In this document: in pieces, positions 4,158-5,042 of the stretch
How positions within the stretch are numbered: position 1 is the first letter of the stretch
Layout: the number at the start of each line of letters is the position of its first letter
Source: Verrucomicrobiota bacterium
Lineage (GTDB): Bacteria > Verrucomicrobiota > Verrucomicrobiia > Limisphaerales > UBA9464
DNA length: 5,042 nucleotides
Assembly (NCBI GenBank): GCA_025354845.1
Contig: JANXMD010000566.1
Span: 1-5,042 of the forward strand
Direction of reading: 5' to 3'
Position numbers and translations under genes: made by a program
The notes under the pieces: model-generated
What the model saw: only the letters and a program-made list of their open reading frames with translations
Databases searched by the model: none
What the model was told of the DNA's origin: nothing

Positions 4158-5042
4158 GTCGGACTCCGTGCCGGGAGCGAGCCGATCAGGATTCGGTACC
4201 CCGGTGCTGGCTCGAATCGTCAATTCCGCACCCAGACGCCGTGATGGCGCCGGCAGCCCGCGCAGTTGCGCGCTCATCAACTCCATCGCAAGCGTCCCCA
4301 GTCGATACTTGGGCTGACGAATGGTGGTCAGCGGCACGCGGAAAAACTCGCTGGCCATCACGTTTCCAAATCCCACGACGCTCAGATCCCGCGGAATCCG
4401 GATGCCCTGGTTCATCAACGTGTTGGCGGCGCCGATCGCCACCAGATCATTCACACATTGCAACGCCGTGGCCTCGGCATGTTCCTGCATGAACTGCAGG
4501 GCGGCAGCGGCTCCGTCCTCCACCGTGGCTCCGGCGGTGAAGATCAGCTCGTCCCGAACCGCGAGGCCAGCATCGCGCAGGGCCCGACGATAGCCTTCGA
4601 TCCGCTCGGCGGCCCACGGAGTGTTCATCGGGCCGGCAAAATAGGCGATGCGTCGGTGCCCGAGCTCGATCAGGTGCCGGGTGGCGGCTTCGCTGGCCGC
4701 GGCATCGTCGGCGGCCACCGTTGGAAATCCCCGGCAGAACGGCGCCGACTGGCTCAGCAGAACAGTCGGAATCCGGCGCCGCTGCAGCTCCTGATAAATC
4801 GGTGCGTCCGCCTCCATGCGATAGACCGGTGACAGGAACAACCCGTCGATGCGCCGCGCGATCATTCTCCGGATCACCGCCTCCTCCCGCTCGGGCCGGT
4901 TCAGCGAATGGCCCACCACCAGATCGTATCCCAGTTCATGAGCCTGCTGTTCTAGGGCGTAGAGCACGCGGGCATACAGCGGATTGGTGACCGCTGAAAT
5001 CACCACGCCAAACAACCGGGTCGTGCCGCTGCGAAATCCCTG
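4143..5042 (-). CDS. LacI/GalR-family transcriptional regulator, N-terminal part outside the window
   Basis: The visible 299 residues are a complete periplasmic-binding-protein-like sensor domain of a LacI-family repressor. Markers in order (numbered from the window edge) are SGTTRLFGVVISAVTNPLYA (5-24), the usual entry into this domain; RRIDGLFLSP (63-72); HLIELGHRRIAYFAGP (123-138); RIEGYRRAL (147-155); VNDLVAIGA (187-195); PRDLSVVGFGN (207-217); VPLTTIRQP (226-234); and ELTIRASTG (263-271). Such domains bind a sugar or related effector and shift the DNA affinity of an N-terminal helix-turn-helix. That helix-turn-helix, roughly 50-60 residues, must lie beyond base 5042, because the frame is open to the edge. 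TTG 5015 is internal to the domain and is not the start. Target genes and effector are unknown; the convergent nadA is not an obvious target. Confidence 0.93.
   Translation of the reverse strand, partial: QGFRSGTTRLFGVVISAVTNPLYARVLYALEQQAHELGYDLVVGHSLNRPEREEAVIRRMIARRIDGLFLSPVYRMEADAPIYQELQRRRIPTVLLSQSAPFCRGFPTVAADDAAASEAATRHLIELGHRRIAYFAGPMNTPWAAERIEGYRRALRDAGLAVRDELIFTAGATVEDGAAAALQFMQEHAEATALQCVNDLVAIGAANTLMNQGIRIPRDLSVVGFGNVMASEFFRVPLTTIRQPKYRLGTLAMELMSAQLRGLPAPSRRLGAELTIRASTGVPNPDRLAPGTESDLVAT

Noticed and set aside
4992..5015. TTG at 5015 as the start of the LacI-type gene
   Set aside because: The frame stays open to the window edge and reads SGTTRLFGVV, the usual junction after the DNA-binding domain, so the gene begins outside the window.

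Overview
The window is high-GC bacterial DNA with six protein genes, tightly packed apart from one 345-base leader and two short repeat-filled gaps. The gene set is ordinary metabolism (a threonine synthase-like enzyme, a rhodanese, an EamA transporter, a glutaredoxin, quinolinate synthase NadA and a LacI-type regulator). The weak Shine-Dalgarno sequences, the hexamer and heptamer tandem arrays between genes, and the motif ATCCGTGAAATCCGTG resemble what I recall of Verrucomicrobiota/Planctomycetota genomes. That assignment is an inference and needs a database search.

Left part, minus strand (1-1664). The most informative element is a complete S-adenosylmethionine riboswitch of the SAM-I (S-box) class at 1089-1211, read leftward. 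Its expression platform is intact: an antiterminator at 1050-1099 and a Rho-independent terminator at 1030-1068 ending in six U residues. Upstream lie a 5' hairpin capped by a GNRA loop and a perfect TTGACA -35 box. The switch controls a threonine synthase-like gene (93-950), an uncommon target for a methionine-type signal. That gene loses about its last third: homology stops near base 105, and the first ~100 bases of the window do not continue it in any frame. A single-domain rhodanese gene lies upstream on the same strand, outside the riboswitch transcript.

Middle part, plus strand (1749-3034). A ten-helix EamA/DMT permease starts at a GTG, divergent from the rhodanese across 84 bases. A small glutaredoxin with a CPWC active site follows. 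A hexamer array (CTCTTA x4 turning into TCGTAA x3) fills the gap between them.

Right part (3035-5042). A heptamer array (CCTTCGA-type, five units) enclosed by a perfect 11-bp inverted repeat precedes nadA, the iron-sulfur quinolinate synthase of NAD synthesis. nadA converges on a LacI-family regulator whose coding region overlaps it by 15 bases. The DNA-binding end of that regulator lies beyond the right edge.

The genes do not form one pathway. A loose sulfur/redox theme (SAM control, rhodanese, glutaredoxin, Fe-S enzyme) is visible, but shared function is not demonstrated.
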